In this document: positions 39,351-50,776 of the stretch, piece after piece
Layout: each line of letters opens with the position of its first letter
Numbering within the stretch: the stretch's first letter is position 1
Assembly (NCBI RefSeq): GCF_002001015.1
Contig: NZ_MUNO01000012.1
Span: 186,001 to 250,000, forward strand
Source of the DNA: Polaromonas sp. A23
GTDB taxonomy: Bacteria > Pseudomonadota > Gammaproteobacteria > Burkholderiales > Burkholderiaceae_C
Direction of reading: 5' to 3'
Length of the DNA stretch: 64,000 nt
Position numbers and translations under genes: made by a program
Notes under the pieces: model-generated
The model's database searches: none
What the model was told of the DNA's origin: nothing
The model's input: the letters and a program-made list of their open reading frames with translations, nothing else

Positions 39351-41076
39351 AAGCGTGCGCTATACGTCCAGCCCGCTGTTGGCCAGCAAGACACCGGTCT
39401 GGCGCAGCAAGCTGATCGTCGCCGGCATTGCCCTGGCATTCGCCGGCCTGGCTGGCCGCGCCGCTTTTGTGCAGGTGGTTGGCAATGACTTTTTTCAGCG
39501 ACAGGGAGAAGTGCGATTTGCCCGTACCCTGGAGTTGCCGGCCAATCGTGGCCGCATTCTTGACCGCAACGGCATGATTCTGGCATCCAGCGTGCCGGCG
39601 CCAAGCATCTGGGCCATTCCCGAAGATGTGGATGCCAGCAAGGCGCAACTCCTTGAGCTTGCGAAGCTGCTGGAGATGCCCCTGACCGACCTGCGCAAAA
39701 AGCTGGCAGACGAGGACAAGACTTTCGTCTGGCTCAAGCGCCAGGTGGACGAGTCTGTCGGGGAGAAAATCCAGGCACTCGGCATCAAGGGCATCTACCA
39801 GCGCAAGGAATACAAAAGGCAATACCCCGAGGGCGAAGCCGTTGCCCATGTGGTGGGGTTTACCAATGTTGAAGACCGGGGCCAGGAGGGGATGGAGCTG
39901 GCCTTCAACAAGGACCTGGCGGGACGCGCAGGATCGCGCCGGGTGATCAAGGATCGCCTGGGTCGGGTGGTGGAAGATGTGCGTGAGCAGGTTCCCCCGG
40001 TCGATGGCAAGGACCTCCAGCTGTCCATCGACAGCAAGGTCCAGTTTTTCGCGTATCAAAAATTGCGTGATGCCGTGTTGGCCCACAAAGCCAAAGCCGG
40101 TAGTGTGGTGGTTCTCGACAGTGTGACCGGCGAGGTTCTGGCCCTGGCGAATTACCCCAGTTTTTCGCCCGGTAAACGACAGAACCTCAGTGGCGCGCAA
40201 CTGCGCAATCGTGCGCTTACAGACACCTTCGAGCCTGGCTCCACCATGAAGCCTTTCGTGGTGGCGCTGGCGCTGCAAAAGGGCCTTGTCAAGCCCGAGA
40301 CCACCATCCAGACCGCACCTGGCCGCATGACTGTCGGCGGCTCGACCATTTCTGATGCACATCCGCAAGGCTTGCTCACCGTCAACCAGGTGATCCAGAA
40401 GTCCAGCAACGTGGGCACGGTCAAGATGGCCATGCAGATGCAGCCTCGCGAAATGTGGGAGATGTACACGCAGGTTGGTTTCGGACAAAAGCCGCAAGTG
40501 CCATTTCCGGGCGCCGTCAGTGGCCGCCTGCGTGCTTACAAAACCTGGCGACCGATTGAGCAGGCCACCATGAGTTACGGCTACGGTCTTTCCACCTCGC
40601 TGTTCCAGCTGGCACACGCGTACACCGTGTTCGCGCGTGACGGTGACCTGGTGCCTGTGAGCATGGTCAAGACTGGCGACCCTGCCGTCGGGGTGCGCGT
40701 CATCAGTGAACAGAATGCCCTCGCCATGCGCAATATGCTGCACATGGTTACCGGGCCAGGTGGTACCGCGCACAAGGCCCAGACCATGGGCTACTCCGTA
40801 GGCGGAAAGACCGGCACCGCGCACAAGCAGGAAGGCAAGGGCTACGCCGACAAGAAATACCGAGGTTTCTTTGTAGGCATCGCTCCGACGGAAAAGCCGC
40901 GCATTGTCGTCGCCGTGATGATTGACGAGCCTAGTAACGGGAAATATTTTGGCGGTGATGTCGCGGCACCGGTTTTCAGCGAAACCGTGCAGCAGACACT
41001 GCGCATGCTGGGCCTGCCGCCCGACATGGCGGTGAAGCCGCAGATAGTTACCAATCCGGTGGAGGAGTCGTTCTGA
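39319..41076 (+). CDS. ftsI: Peptidoglycan D,D-transpeptidase FtsI (PBP3)
   Basis: 585-residue septal transpeptidase. One membrane helix at about residues 34-55 (LIVAGIALAFAGLAGRAAFV), a pedestal domain (RGRILDRNGMILASSVPAPS near 75), then the penicillin-binding domain: nucleophile Ser308 in EPGSTMKPF, SSN near residue 360, and GKTGTAHKQ near 497. Starts at the ATG at 39319; a GTG at 39343 is an alternative that would shorten the overlap with ftsL. It works with FtsW, encoded downstream. The TGA overlaps the murE ATG (TGATG). Confidence 0.94.
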   Translation: MQTQQVALVSRSVRYTSSPLLASKTPVWRSKLIVAGIALAFAGLAGRAAFVQVVGNDFFQRQGEVRFARTLELPANRGRILDRNGMILASSVPAPSIWAIPEDVDASKAQLLELAKLLEMPLTDLRKKLADEDKTFVWLKRQVDESVGEKIQALGIKGIYQRKEYKRQYPEGEAVAHVVGFTNVEDRGQEGMELAFNKDLAGRAGSRRVIKDRLGRVVEDVREQVPPVDGKDLQLSIDSKVQFFAYQKLRDAVLAHKAKAGSVVVLDSVTGEVLALANYPSFSPGKRQNLSGAQLRNRALTDTFEPGSTMKPFVVALALQKGLVKPETTIQTAPGRMTVGGSTISDAHPQGLLTVNQVIQKSSNVGTVKMAMQMQPREMWEMYTQVGFGQKPQVPFPGAVSGRLRAYKTWRPIEQATMSYGYGLSTSLFQLAHAYTVFARDGDLVPVSMVKTGDPAVGVRVISEQNALAMRNMLHMVTGPGGTAHKAQTMGYSVGGKTGTAHKQEGKGYADKKYRGFFVGIAPTEKPRIVVAVMIDEPSNGKYFGGDVAAPVFSETVQQTLRMLGLPPDMAVKPQIVTNPVEESF

Positions 41077-42572
41077 TGGAGCGGCTGCAAACCCCCGAAC
41101 AGGCCGCGCGCTGGTTGCAGCAGCGCGTGAGCGGCACGCTGTGGACCGACAGCCGCAAGGTCGCTGCTGGCGATGGCTTTATTGCCTGGCCGGGTGCTGC
41201 CACCGACGCGCGCAAATACGTGGCCGGCGTTCTGGGCGCGGGCGCGCAGGCTTGCCTGGTGGAGCAGGAGGGTGCAGATGTCTACGGGTTTTCCGACCAG
41301 CGGGTGGCTGCCTACAGTGGTCTGAAGATGGCGACGGCACCCATTGCCGCTGCGTATTTTGAGCACCCCAGCCAGAAGCTGGACGTGCTGGCCGTGACCG
41401 GCACCAACGGCAAGACTTCGACCGCCTGGTGGCTGGCGCAGGCCTTGGACAAGCTGGGCCGGCGCTGCGGCGTGGTCGGTACGCTGGGCATGGGTCAACC
41501 TGGGGCCATGGTCTTCAACGGCCTGACGACGCCCGATCCCGTATTGCTGCAGCAACAGCTCAAGGCCTGGGTCGATGAGGGCTTTGCAGCCTGTGCGCTC
41601 GAGGCGTCTTCCATCGGCATCGCCGAGCACCGACTGGATGCCACCGACATCCGTGTTGCCATCTTTACCAATTTCACGCAGGACCATCTCGACTACCACC
41701 ACACCATGCAGGCCTATTGGGAAACCAAGGCCCGGTTGTTTGGCTGGCACGGCCTGAAGGCTGCGGTGATCAACATCGATGATACGCACGGAGCAGAGTT
41801 GGCCCTGTCGCTGAGCGATTCGGGTCTTGACGTCTGGACGGTGTCCTGCCTGACCCCTGCGCGCCTGCAGGCACAGTCCATCGACCATGGCCTGGAGGCT
41901 CTGGGTTTTGATGTGGTCGAGGGGAGTGAACGCCACCGACTCTCGACAGCCTTGGTGGGGCAGTACAACGTCTCCAACCTGCTGGGCGTGATGGCGGCCC
42001 TGCGCGCGCTCGGCCTGCCTTTGAAGGACGTGGTTGAAGCCTGCTCCCACCTGTTGCCGGTACCCGGGCGCATGGACGCAATCGCGCTGCCGGGCCGTCC
42101 ACTGGTGGTTATCGACTACGCGCACACGCCCGATGCGCTCGAAAAGGTGCTGGGTGCGCTGAAGCCGTTGGCAGCGGGACGCTCGGGAGAACTCTGGTGC
42201 GTGTTTGGCTGCGGTGGCGAGCGCGATCCCGGCAAGCGTCCACTGATGGCCGCTGCTGCAGAACAAGGCGCCGACCGCGTGGTTGTCACCAGTGACAATC
42301 CGCGCAGCGAAAACCCGGCGGCCATCATCGGCCAGATCCTTGAAGGATTCGTCAGGCGCGACGCGGTGTATGTGCAGAGCGATCGCGCGCTGGCCATTGA
42401 CCACGCGGTGAGTCAAGCCCAAGTTGGCGACGTGGTTCTGATTGCCGGCAAAGGTCATGAAAGCTACCAGGAAACCGCTGGCGTCAAGCTGCCGTTTTCC
42501 GACAAGGCTCACGCCCAGGCGGCACTGGACAAGCGTCCCAGCCGGCAGGCAGCAGCGGGAGGCCTTGCATGA
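41076..42572 (+). CDS. murE: UDP-MurNAc-L-Ala-D-Glu:meso-DAP ligase
   Basis: 498-residue ATP-dependent amide ligase that adds meso-diaminopimelate to UDP-MurNAc-dipeptide. P-loop GTNGKTSTAWW near residue 110. TNFTQDHLDYHHTM (near 200) holds the carbamylated-Lys neighbourhood, and ETKARLF follows. The meso-DAP-specificity loop CDNPR-type is here SDNPRSENP near residue 408. A C-terminal glutamate-ligase domain follows. Substrate is supplied by DapF, encoded elsewhere in this window. It overlaps ftsI by 1 bp and murF by 4 bp. Confidence 0.94.
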   Translation: MERLQTPEQAARWLQQRVSGTLWTDSRKVAAGDGFIAWPGAATDARKYVAGVLGAGAQACLVEQEGADVYGFSDQRVAAYSGLKMATAPIAAAYFEHPSQKLDVLAVTGTNGKTSTAWWLAQALDKLGRRCGVVGTLGMGQPGAMVFNGLTTPDPVLLQQQLKAWVDEGFAACALEASSIGIAEHRLDATDIRVAIFTNFTQDHLDYHHTMQAYWETKARLFGWHGLKAAVINIDDTHGAELALSLSDSGLDVWTVSCLTPARLQAQSIDHGLEALGFDVVEGSERHRLSTALVGQYNVSNLLGVMAALRALGLPLKDVVEACSHLLPVPGRMDAIALPGRPLVVIDYAHTPDALEKVLGALKPLAAGRSGELWCVFGCGGERDPGKRPLMAAAAEQGADRVVVTSDNPRSENPAAIIGQILEGFVRRDAVYVQSDRALAIDHAVSQAQVGDVVLIAGKGHESYQETAGVKLPFSDKAHAQAALDKRPSRQAAAGGLA

Positions 42573-43963
42573 TGAATCTGCAACAGGCCCTGCAATGGTT
42601 GCCGTCTTCCCGACTGATGGGAGACGGCTCCTTGCGCTTCCAGCGTGTGCATACCGACACGCGCAGCCTGCAACCCGGTGACCTGTTTGTCGCGCTCCGG
42701 GGTGAGCGGTTTGATGCCCACGATTTTCTGGCTCAGGCTAATAGCCAGGGCGCAGTGGCAGCCTTGGCTGAGCGCGGTTTGTCGGCGGAACTCCCGGGTC
42801 TACTGGTCGCTGATTCGAAGCAGGCCCTCGGCCAGCTCGCAGCGGGCTGGCGCTCGCAGTTCACCTTGCCGCTGATTGCCGTGACCGGCAGCAACGGCAA
42901 AACAACAGTCACACAGATGATTGCGTCCATCCTGCGTGCATGGAAGCACGAAGGCGCCTTTGCAACCGAAGGAAATTTCAACAATGACATCGGCGTTCCC
43001 CTGACCCTGTTGCGTTTGCGCGCCAGCCACAAGGCTGGTGTGGTCGAGCTGGGCATGAACCATCCCGGCGAGATTGCCAGTCTGGCTGCCATGGCCCAAC
43101 CCACCGTGGCGCTCGTTAACAATGCGCAGCGCGAACACCTGGAGTTCATGGCTACCGTGGAAGCGGTGGCCCGGGAAAATGGCGCCGTCATTGCCGCGCT
43201 GCCTGCTTCCGGCGTGGCTGTGTTTCCTGCGGATGAGGTCTATACCCCTGTCTGGAAAGAACTGGCCGGTGCTCGTGCCGTGTTGACCTTTGCCGAATCA
43301 GCGGTGGCTGATGTGACAGCATCGGCGCGGTGGGGGGGTGGTAAATGGCAAGTCCATGCGCAGACCCCACAAGGTCCGCTGGACTTTTCGTTGCAGATTG
43401 CAGGCCGGCACAACGTCAAGAATGCGCTGGCAGCCACGGCCTGCGCGCTGGGCGCGGGGGCACCTTCGACCGCCATCGCGGCTGGCCTGTCTGCCTTTAT
43501 TCCAGTCAAGGGCCGCTCGCGGGCACTGGCCCTCCATGTCGGTGGGCGTGCGCTCACGCTGATCGATGACAGCTACAACGCCAACCCCGACTCGGTACGC
43601 GCTGCCATCGATGTGCTCGCAGAACTGCCCGGCCCGCGGTTAATGGTGCTGGGTGACATGGGAGAGGTCGGAGACCAGGGGCCAGCCTTTCATACGGAAG
43701 TCGGTGTGCATGCGCGTGAGCGCGGCATCGAACAGTTGTTCACCCTGGGTGCCCAGTCCGCCCATGCTTCACAGGCTTTTGGCGCCGGCCAGCACTTTGG
43801 CGATGACCTGGCTTTGCTTCAGGCCGCGGTCACCCACGCCTTGCCGGCGACAGCCAGCGTGCTGGTCAAGGGATCACGCTTCATGAAGATGGAACGTGTG
43901 GTCCAGGCCATCAGCGGGCTTGCAGAACAACAAGAAAAAGAGGAGAAAAAAGATGCTGCTTAG
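42569..43963 (+). CDS. murF: UDP-MurNAc-tripeptide:D-alanyl-D-alanine ligase
   Basis: 464-residue Mur ligase that adds D-Ala-D-Ala (made by Ddl, encoded downstream) to complete the pentapeptide precursor. Opens [21 protein letters not shown]-loop [16 protein letters not shown] near residue 108, the [15 protein letters not shown] segment near 132, [10 protein letters not shown] near 157 and [15 protein letters not shown] near 335. The start may be either of two adjacent ATG codons (42569 or 42572). Overlaps murE by 4 bp and mraY by 11 bp. Confidence 0.94.
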   Translation: MMNLQQALQWLPSSRLMGDGSLRFQRVHTDTRSLQPGDLFVALRGERFDAHDFLAQANSQGAVAALAERGLSAELPGLLVADSKQALGQLAAGWRSQFTLPLIAVTGSNGKTTVTQMIASILRAWKHEGAFATEGNFNNDIGVPLTLLRLRASHKAGVVELGMNHPGEIASLAAMAQPTVALVNNAQREHLEFMATVEAVARENGAVIAALPASGVAVFPADEVYTPVWKELAGARAVLTFAESAVADVTASARWGGGKWQVHAQTPQGPLDFSLQIAGRHNVKNALAATACALGAGAPSTAIAAGLSAFIPVKGRSRALALHVGGRALTLIDDSYNANPDSVRAAIDVLAELPGPRLMVLGDMGEVGDQGPAFHTEVGVHARERGIEQLFTLGAQSAHASQAFGAGQHFGDDLALLQAAVTHALPATASVLVKGSRFMKMERVVQAISGLAEQQEKEEKKDAA

Positions 43964-45131
43964 CCTGGCCCAATGGCTGCAAACCTTGACGCCTGAATTT
44001 GGCTACTTCCGGGTATTCCAGTACTTGACTTTCCGCGCAGTGATGGCCGCCATGACGGCGTTGCTGATCGGCCTGCTCGCCGGTCCTTTTGTGATTCGCC
44101 GTCTGATCAGCCTCAAGATCGGCCAGCCTATCCGCGAGTACGCGATGCAGACCCATCTGAGCAAAAGCGGTACTCCGACCATGGGCGGGGTGCTGATCCT
44201 GCTGTCCATCGGCATTTCCACATTGCTGTGGTTTGACTTGAGCAACCGCTTCGTCTGGATTGTGCTGATCGTCACACTGGGGTTTGGCGCCATTGGCTGG
44301 GCCGATGACTGGCGTAAGGTTGTGCACAAGGACCCGGAAGGCATGCGCTCGCGGGAGAAGTATTTCTGGCAATCCGCGATCGGATTGCTTGCCGCGCTTT
44401 ACCTGGTGTTCAGCATCTCCGAAAGCTCCAACATGCGCGTGCTGGAGCTGTTTTTCAGCTGGGTGCAGTCGGGTTTTGATGTGAACCTGCCGCCCAAGGC
44501 CGGCCTGCAACTGCCTTTTTTCAAGGAAATCAGCTATCCGCTGGGTGTGTTCGGTTTTGTGCTGCTGACCTACCTGGTGATCGTCGGCTCGAGCAACGCC
44601 GTGAATCTGACCGATGGCCTGGACGGTCTGGCCATCATGCCGGTGGTGATGGTGGGTTCGGCACTGGGCGTGTTCGCTTATGTGACGGGCAGTTCGGTTT
44701 ATTCGAAATACCTCTTTTTCCCCCACATCCCCGGTTCGGGCGAGTTGCTGATTTTCTGCTCGGCCATGGCCGGTGCCGGCCTGGCCTTTTTGTGGTTCAA
44801 CACCCACCCTGCACAAGTCTTCATGGGCGACGTCGGCGCACTGGCGCTGGGCGCTGCCCTGGGCACGATCGCAGTCATCGTCCGCCAGGAAATCGTGCTG
44901 GCGATCATGGGCGGAATATTTGTGGTCGAAGCGCTTTCGGTGATGCTGCAGGTGATGTATTTCAAGTACAGCCGCATGCGTTTCGGCGAAGGCCGGCGCC
45001 TGTTCCGGATGGCGCCCCTGCACCATCATTTTGAGAAAAGCGGCTGGAAGGAAACGCAGGTGGTTGTGCGCTTCTGGATCATCACCATGCTGTTGTGCCT
45101 GGTTGGCCTGTCGACTTTGAAACTGCGATGA
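43953..45131 (+). CDS. mraY: Phospho-N-acetylmuramoyl-pentapeptide-transferase
   Basis: 392-residue polytopic membrane enzyme that makes lipid I from UDP-MurNAc-pentapeptide and undecaprenyl phosphate. Ten helices are expected. Motifs: [14 protein letters not shown] near residue 69, WADDWRKV near 115, [18 protein letters not shown] near 212, [11 protein letters not shown] near 288, and [15 protein letters not shown] near 352. The ATG at 43953 follows AGGAG at 6 nt; the longer frame inside murF is rejected. The stop overlaps the murD ATG (ATGA). Confidence 0.95.
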   Translation: MLLSLAQWLQTLTPEFGYFRVFQYLTFRAVMAAMTALLIGLLAGPFVIRRLISLKIGQPIREYAMQTHLSKSGTPTMGGVLILLSIGISTLLWFDLSNRFVWIVLIVTLGFGAIGWADDWRKVVHKDPEGMRSREKYFWQSAIGLLAALYLVFSISESSNMRVLELFFSWVQSGFDVNLPPKAGLQLPFFKEISYPLGVFGFVLLTYLVIVGSSNAVNLTDGLDGLAIMPVVMVGSALGVFAYVTGSSVYSKYLFFPHIPGSGELLIFCSAMAGAGLAFLWFNTHPAQVFMGDVGALALGAALGTIAVIVRQEIVLAIMGGIFVVEALSVMLQVMYFKYSRMRFGEGRRLFRMAPLHHHFEKSGWKETQVVVRFWIITMLLCLVGLSTLKLR

Positions 45132-47023
45132 ACGAAAACGAACCCATCAACCCCGGCGATGTGCCCGAGCAGCCTCCAGCGGAGGTCAGGCCGGAGTCTG
45201 CGACGGCGGCTGACCCTGTGTCGGAGCTGTCGGCAGATATGCCGGGGGCAGAGCCATCGGTGCAAGTCCCAGTGGCGGAAGCGGCCCAGGTGCGCCCCGA
45301 CGCGGCTGGCAAAGGAAATGCAAAGCCTTTGCCCGAGACTTTGACAGCGGCGCGCGATGCCGCTGCCTTTGTGGCGCAATTGTTTGCCGAGGTCAGCGCG
45401 CCTGAACAGGCCGCGCCAATCGGGCCCGCGGCTGAGGCGCAGCCAACGGCCGATGAAGCTGCCCAGGGCGCCGAGGACAGCGCGCCCGCGGTCACCGAGC
45501 CTTCTAGCGAGCCGGTGATATCACCGTTGCACGGCCAGCATGTGCTCATCCTTGGCCTGGGTGCTTCGGGGCTGGCGATGGCACGCTGGTGTGTGCGCCA
45601 AGGTGCGCGCGTGACGGTTGCCGACACCCGCGAGACCCCTCCTCAATTGGCTCAGCTGCAGACGGAGCTGCCTCAGGTGAGTTTCCGCGCCGGTGCCTTC
45701 GAGTCCGGCCTGGTGGAGGGCAGTGACATCCGTGCCATCTTCAAGAGCCCGGGCTTGTCGCCTGCGGCGGTCGCTCCGCTGTGGCAGGCGGCGCAGTCCA
45801 TCGGCTTGTGGGCAGGCGGTGAGCTGGACCTGTTCGCGCGTGCCATGCAGGAGCTGCAGGCTCAGCGCGGCTATGCCCCCAAGGTACTGGCAATCACCGG
45901 GACCAACGGCAAGACAACAACGACGGCGCTCGCCGGCCGGCTGGTGGCGCATGCGGGAAAAACCGTGGCGGTAGCGGGCAACATCGGGCCCAGCCTGCTC
46001 GACACGCTGGCTGCGCACCTCGATGCGGAAACGCTGCCCGAGGTTTGGGTGCTGGAGCTGTCCAGCTTTCAGCTCGACGGCGTGCAGGGCTTCGAGCCCA
46101 CTGCGGCTGCGGTGCTGAACCTGACGCAGGACCATCTGGACTGGCACGGCAGCATGGAAGCCTATGGGGCTGCCAAGGCACGCATCTTTGGCAGCAAGGG
46201 ATTGCTGGTGCTCAATCGCGATGATCCAACGGTGATGGCCATGTTGCCCGAGCCGGTGCGTGCCAAGCTGCAAAAGCCGCAGTGGCGTGAATATGTGACT
46301 TTCGGTCTCGAAATGCCACAACGCCCGGGTGACTTCGGCATCGAAACCATCAATGGCATGGCCTGGCTGGTGCACGCCGCCGAGGCGGACGAAACCATCA
46401 AACGCCGCAAGGACGAAGAAATCGTGCTGCATGTGCAGCGCCTGATGCCGGTGGACGCACTGCGCATCCGCGGGCGCCACAACGCCACCAATGCGCTGGC
46501 TGCGCTGGCGCTGGCCGGAGCCGCAGGCGGCAACATGGCTTCCATGCTGCATGGCCTGCGCGAATACACCGGTGAGCCGCATCGGGTCGCCTCGGTCGCG
46601 GTGGTGCGTGACGTCGAGTATTTCGACGACAGCAAGGGCACCAATGTGGGCGCCACGGTGGCTGCCCTCACCGGTCTGGGTGCCGAGCGCAAGCTGGTAC
46701 TGATTGCCGGAGGCGATGGCAAGGGGCAGGACTTTTCGCCGCTGGCCGGGCCGGTGCGTCAGCATGCACGCGCGGTCATCCTGATTGGACGCGATGCGCC
46801 ACTGATACGCGCAGCGCTGGAAGGCACAGGCGTGGCCGTGCTCGATGCCGAGTCCATGCCGGCCGCCGTTGAGCTGGCGGCCCGGCAGGCGCAAACCGGC
46901 GACGCCGTGTTGATGTCGCCCGCCTGCGCGAGTTTTGACATGTTCGACAACTATCCGCACCGTGCCCGGGTGTTTTGCGAGGCTGTCCAGGCGCTCGCCC
47001 AAGATGCGGGGATGGTGTCATGA
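45128..47023 (+). CDS. murD: UDP-MurNAc-L-alanine:D-glutamate ligase with long acidic N-terminal extension
   Basis: 631 residues, against about 440-500 for typical MurD. Residues 1 to about 133 are an acidic Ala/Glu/Pro-rich tract ([20 protein letters not shown] and on) of low complexity. The MurD core begins [20 protein letters not shown] near 134. ATP P-loop [15 protein letters not shown] near 258, [20 protein letters not shown] near 335, and [16 protein letters not shown] near 500 are intact. The enzyme adds D-Glu to UDP-MurNAc-L-Ala. The start at 45128 overlaps the mraY stop; there is no alternative downstream start with a good ribosome-binding site near residue 134. Role of the extension is unknown. 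Confidence 0.9.
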   Translation: MNENEPINPGDVPEQPPAEVRPESATAADPVSELSADMPGAEPSVQVPVAEAAQVRPDAAGKGNAKPLPETLTAARDAAAFVAQLFAEVSAPEQAAPIGPAAEAQPTADEAAQGAEDSAPAVTEPSSEPVISPLHGQHVLILGLGASGLAMARWCVRQGARVTVADTRETPPQLAQLQTELPQVSFRAGAFESGLVEGSDIRAIFKSPGLSPAAVAPLWQAAQSIGLWAGGELDLFARAMQELQAQRGYAPKVLAITGTNGKTTTTALAGRLVAHAGKTVAVAGNIGPSLLDTLAAHLDAETLPEVWVLELSSFQLDGVQGFEPTAAAVLNLTQDHLDWHGSMEAYGAAKARIFGSKGLLVLNRDDPTVMAMLPEPVRAKLQKPQWREYVTFGLEMPQRPGDFGIETINGMAWLVHAAEADETIKRRKDEEIVLHVQRLMPVDALRIRGRHNATNALAALALAGAAGGNMASMLHGLREYTGEPHRVASVAVVRDVEYFDDSKGTNVGATVAALTGLGAERKLVLIAGGDGKGQDFSPLAGPVRQHARAVILIGRDAPLIRAALEGTGVAVLDAESMPAAVELAARQAQTGDAVLMSPACASFDMFDNYPHRARVFCEAVQALAQDAGMVS

Positions 47024-48273
47024 GCGCGGTCGCCCGGCTTTCCGGCTGGTTCTCCAGCCTGGGCGGGGCCACGTCCGAGGGACTGCCGGTGCGCTTGGGC
47101 GGCCAGCGCCCCTCGCGTTCTGCATCGACGCCGGTACGCATGTCCGGCGTGGACCAGGCGCTGATCTGGGTCACGGTGGCCTTGCTGGTGTGGGGCCTGG
47201 TGATGGTGTATTCCGCCTCCATCGCCATGCCGGACAACCCGAAGTTTGCGCGTTATGCGCACACCCATTTCCTGTTGCGCCACGCGCTGTCGCTGGGAGT
47301 GGCTTTTACTGTGGCCTTGCTGACCTTCCAGGTGCCGGTTTCGACCTGGGAAAAAGTGGCGCCCTGGCTGTTTGTGGCATCGCTGGTACTGCTGATGCTG
47401 GTGCTGATTCCTTTTATCGGCAAGGGCGTCAACGGCGCGCGCCGCTGGATCTCGCTCGGCTTCATGAATTTCCAGCCCTCCGAACTCGCGAAATTTGCCG
47501 TGCTGTTGTACGCCGCCGACTACATGGTGCGCAAGATGGAAGTCAAGGAACGCTTCTTCCGCGCCGTCATGCCCATGGCCGTGGCCATCGGCATCGTCGG
47601 CCTGCTGCTGTTGGCCGAGCCCGACATGGGTGCCTTCATGGTCATCTCGGTAATCGCGATGGGCATTCTGTTTCTGGGCGGCGTCAATGCACGCATGTTC
47701 TTTGTTATTGCCACTGTGGTGGTGATCGCCTTTGCATTGATGGTGATGCTCAGCGACTGGCGGCGCGAGCGCATTTTTGCCTACCTGGACCCGTGGAGTG
47801 ACAAGTACTCGATGGGCAAGGGTTACCAGCTGTCGCATTCGCTGATCGCCTTCGGGCGCGGAGAGATTTTCGGCGTCGGCCTGGGCGGCAGCATCGAGAA
47901 GCTGCACTGGCTGCCCGAAGCGCATACCGACTTTCTGCTGGCAGTGATCGGTGAAGAGTTCGGTCTGCTGGGCGTGCTCTGCGTGATCGGCGCCTTCATG
48001 TGGATGACGCGCCGCATCATGCACATCGGCCGCCAGTCGATTGCATTGGACCGCGTGTTCGCGGGCCTTGTGGCTCAGGGCGTTGGCATCTGGATTGGCT
48101 TTCAGGCCTTCATCAACATGGGTGTGAACCTGGGTGCCCTGCCAACCAAGGGGCTGACCTTGCCCCTGATGAGTTATGGCGGGTCGGCGATCCTGATGAA
48201 CCTGATTTCGCTGGCTGTTGTGCTGCGTATTGATTACGAGAACAGGTTGCTCATGAGAGGGGGCCGAAGTTGA
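47020..48273 (+). CDS. ftsW: Septal peptidoglycan polymerase FtsW (SEDS family)
   Basis: 417-residue ten-helix glycosyltransferase that polymerises lipid II at the septum with FtsI. After a 50-residue cytoplasmic tail come the helices and SEDS motifs: [20 protein letters not shown] near residue 140, [13 protein letters not shown] near 195, [20 protein letters not shown] near 255, [17 protein letters not shown] near 305 and [17 protein letters not shown] near 375. Overlaps murD and murG by 4 bp each. Family assignment is unambiguous; RodA is the alternative but context excludes it. Confidence 0.94.
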   Translation: MSAVARLSGWFSSLGGATSEGLPVRLGGQRPSRSASTPVRMSGVDQALIWVTVALLVWGLVMVYSASIAMPDNPKFARYAHTHFLLRHALSLGVAFTVALLTFQVPVSTWEKVAPWLFVASLVLLMLVLIPFIGKGVNGARRWISLGFMNFQPSELAKFAVLLYAADYMVRKMEVKERFFRAVMPMAVAIGIVGLLLLAEPDMGAFMVISVIAMGILFLGGVNARMFFVIATVVVIAFALMVMLSDWRRERIFAYLDPWSDKYSMGKGYQLSHSLIAFGRGEIFGVGLGGSIEKLHWLPEAHTDFLLAVIGEEFGLLGVLCVIGAFMWMTRRIMHIGRQSIALDRVFAGLVAQGVGIWIGFQAFINMGVNLGALPTKGLTLPLMSYGGSAILMNLISLAVVLRIDYENRLLMRGGRS

Positions 48274-49346
48274 GCAAGTGTGCCCTCATCATGGCCGGCG
48301 GCACCGGCGGCCACATCTTTCCAGGCCTGGCCGTGGCTGAAGCCCTGCGCGAGCGCGGCTGGCGTGTGCATTGGCTGGGCGGCAAGGGCTCACCCAGCCA
48401 TCCGAGCATGGAAAGCCAGCTTGTGCCACCGCGTGGGTTCTCGTTTGAAACCATTGATTTTTCAGGCGTGCGCGGCAAGGGGCCGGCTACTCTGGCCTTG
48501 CTGCCCTTGCGCCTGCTCAAGGCTTTCTGGCAGAGTATTGCCGTGGTGCGCCGGGTTCAACCCGACGTGGTGGTGGGTTTGGGTGGTTACATTGCCTTTC
48601 CGGCCGGCATGATGAGTGTGCTGCTGGGCAAACCACTGGTGCTGCACGAGCAGAACTCCGTGGCCGGGTTGGTCAACAAGATTCTGGCAGGCGTGGCCGA
48701 CCGGGTGTTCACGGCTTTCCCGGGTGTACTGAAAAACGCCAAATGGGTCGGCAACCCTTTGCGTCCGGCCTTCACGCAACAATCCGATCCTGCTGTCCGG
48801 TTTGCCGGACGCAGTGGTCCCTTGAGGTTGCTCGTGGTCGGTGGCAGCCTGGGTGCGCAGGCACTGAACCGCATCGTGCCGCAGGCGCTGGCCTTGATCC
48901 CCGAGGACCAGCGACCAAGCGTGGTGCACCAGAGCGGCGCCCGGCAAATCGAGGAGCTGCGCGAAAACTACCGCGCGGCCGGGGTGCAGGCCGAACTCAC
49001 ACCTTTCATCAACGACACGGCCAGTGCTTTTGCCGACGCCGATTTGGTGGTCTGCCGCGCAGGCGCCAGCACCGTGACCGAAATTGCGGCCGTGGGCGCC
49101 GCGGCGCTGTTTGTGCCGTTTCCGGCGGCAGTGGATGACCACCAGACCAGCAACGCCGCTTTTCTTGTGGACCAGGGTGGCGGCTGGCTGGTGCAGCAGA
49201 AGGAATTGACGCCGGGTTTTCTGGCCGACATGCTACAAAAAACAGAGCGGCCAGCGCTTATGGAACGAGCGCTACAGGCCAAAAAGATGCAAAAAACCCA
49301 TGCCACCACCGACGTGGTGGCCGCCTGCGAGGAGCTGGCGACATGA
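48270..49346 (+). CDS. murG: Lipid II synthase MurG (UDP-GlcNAc transferase)
   Basis: 358-residue GT28-family peripheral membrane glycosyltransferase that adds GlcNAc to lipid I. Opens (TTG) [32 protein letters not shown] near residue 127, [16 protein letters not shown] near 190 and [15 protein letters not shown] near 263 with DDHQTSNA near 290. The TTG start overlaps the ftsW stop (TTGA) and follows AGAGGGGG. Residues about 321-339 ([20 protein letters not shown]) are encoded by a full-length small repeat read in frame, close to the C-terminus, so the C-terminal helix has been rebuilt from repeat DNA. Confidence 0.94.
   Translation: MSKCALIMAGGTGGHIFPGLAVAEALRERGWRVHWLGGKGSPSHPSMESQLVPPRGFSFETIDFSGVRGKGPATLALLPLRLLKAFWQSIAVVRRVQPDVVVGLGGYIAFPAGMMSVLLGKPLVLHEQNSVAGLVNKILAGVADRVFTAFPGVLKNAKWVGNPLRPAFTQQSDPAVRFAGRSGPLRLLVVGGSLGAQALNRIVPQALALIPEDQRPSVVHQSGARQIEELRENYRAAGVQAELTPFINDTASAFADADLVVCRAGASTVTEIAAVGAAALFVPFPAAVDDHQTSNAAFLVDQGGGWLVQQKELTPGFLADMLQKTERPALMERALQAKKMQKTHATTDVVAACEELAT
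49232..49285 (+). repeat. Small repeat (SR copy 8), full length, in frame inside murG
   Basis: GCTACAAAAAACAGAGCGGC, then CAGCGCTTATGGAACGAGCG and CTACAGGCCAAAAA are the forward consensus. The host frame reads through all 54 bp without a stop. Confidence 0.85.
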
Positions 49347-50776
49347 AACACGCGATCAAACACATTCACTTCATCGGTCTCGGGGGCTCGGGCATGTCCG
49401 GCATCGCCGAGGTATTGCACAACCTGGGTTATGTGATTTCCGGTTCTGACCTGTCGGACAGTGCCACGCTGCGGCGCCTCGCTGGTCTGGGCATCAAGAC
49501 TTTTGTCGGTCATGCGGCGACCAATCTGGCCCGGGTGGATGCTGTAGTCACTTCCACGGCCGTGCAAGCGGACAACCCCGAGGTACTGGCTGCCCGCGAA
49601 AAGCGCATCCCTGTGGTACCGCGTGCCTTGATGCTGGCAGAACTGATGCGCCTCAAGCAGGGCATCGCGATTGCCGGTACCCACGGCAAGACCACCACGA
49701 CCAGCCTGGTCGCCAGCGTGCTGGCCGAGGGTGGCCTGGACCCCACCTTTGTGATTGGTGGCCGGCTGAACAGTGCGGGCGCCAACGCCAAGCTGGGCTC
49801 GGGCGACTACATCGTGGTCGAGGCCGACGAGTCCGACGCCTCCTTTTTGAACCTCTTGCCGGTCATGGCCGTGGTGACCAACATCGACGCTGACCACATG
49901 GAAACCTACGGTCACGACTTCGGCAATCTCAAAAAGGCATTTGTCGATTTCCTGCACCGCATGCCGTTTTACGGCACGGCGATCCTTTGCACCGACGATC
50001 CCGCCGTGCGCGAAATCGTTACGCAGGTTTCCTGCCCCGTCACCAGCTACGGATTTGGCGAAGACGCCCAGGTGCGCGCGATCAACGTGAAAGCTATCGG
50101 CGGGCAGATGTCCTTCACCGTACAGCGGCGCAACGGTGTGACCCTGCCCGACATACCGGTTGTGCTGAATCTGCCTGGCGAACACAACGTGCTCAATGCA
50201 CTGTCTGCCATAGCGGTGGCGGTGGAGCTCAATATCCCGGACGCGGCCGTGCAGAAGGCGCTGTCCGAATTCAAGGGCGTGGGACGGCGCTTCCAGCATT
50301 ACGGTGAAGCACGGGCGCCATCAGGAGGCAGCTTCACGGTGATTGATGACTACGGTCACCACCCGGTCGAGATGGCTGCCACGCTGGCGGCGGCGCGGGG
50401 CGCCTACCCGGGCCGGCGACTGGTGCTGGCTTTCCAGCCGCACCGGTTTACGCGTACGCGCGACTGTTTCGATGATTTTGTGAAGGTCATTGCCCAGGCC
50501 GACAGCGTGTTGCTGGCCGAGGTCTACGCGGCGGGTGAGGCGCCCATTGTTGCTGCCGATGGCCGGTCCCTGGCGCGTGCGTTGCGCGTAGCCGGCAAGG
50601 TGGAGCCGGTGTTTGTCGACGACATCGAGGCCATGCCGCAGGCGATTGTTGACAACGCCCGCGATGGTGATGTGGTGTTGTGCATGGGCGCTGGCACGAT
50701 TGGCCTCGTGCCCGGTAAGGTGATTGAGATGCTTCCAAAAACAGAGCAAACTATTCAGGAAGGACGAGGGCTGTGA
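49343..50776 (+). CDS. murC: UDP-N-acetylmuramate:L-alanine ligase
   Basis: 477-residue ATP-dependent ligase that adds L-Ala to UDP-MurNAc. N-terminal Rossmann [20 protein letters not shown] (residues about 9-28), P-loop [16 protein letters not shown] near 111, [11 protein letters not shown] near 160, [14 protein letters not shown] near 180 and [13 protein letters not shown] near 335. The last residues (about 463-473) derive from a partial small-repeat copy, beyond the conserved fold. Overlaps murG and ddl by 4 bp each. Confidence 0.95.
   Translation: MKHAIKHIHFIGLGGSGMSGIAEVLHNLGYVISGSDLSDSATLRRLAGLGIKTFVGHAATNLARVDAVVTSTAVQADNPEVLAAREKRIPVVPRALMLAELMRLKQGIAIAGTHGKTTTTSLVASVLAEGGLDPTFVIGGRLNSAGANAKLGSGDYIVVEADESDASFLNLLPVMAVVTNIDADHMETYGHDFGNLKKAFVDFLHRMPFYGTAILCTDDPAVREIVTQVSCPVTSYGFGEDAQVRAINVKAIGGQMSFTVQRRNGVTLPDIPVVLNLPGEHNVLNALSAIAVAVELNIPDAAVQKALSEFKGVGRRFQHYGEARAPSGGSFTVIDDYGHHPVEMAATLAAARGAYPGRRLVLAFQPHRFTRTRDCFDDFVKVIAQADSVLLAEVYAAGEAPIVAADGRSLARALRVAGKVEPVFVDDIEAMPQAIVDNARDGDVVLCMGAGTIGLVPGKVIEMLPKTEQTIQEGRGL
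50731..50760 (+). repeat. Partial small repeat (SR copy 9) at the 3' end of murC
   Basis: GCTTCCAAAAACAGAGCAAA and CTATTCAGGA match the first half of the forward consensus (GCTACAAAAAACAGAGC). It encodes [11 protein letters not shown] near the MurC C-terminus. Confidence 0.5.
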
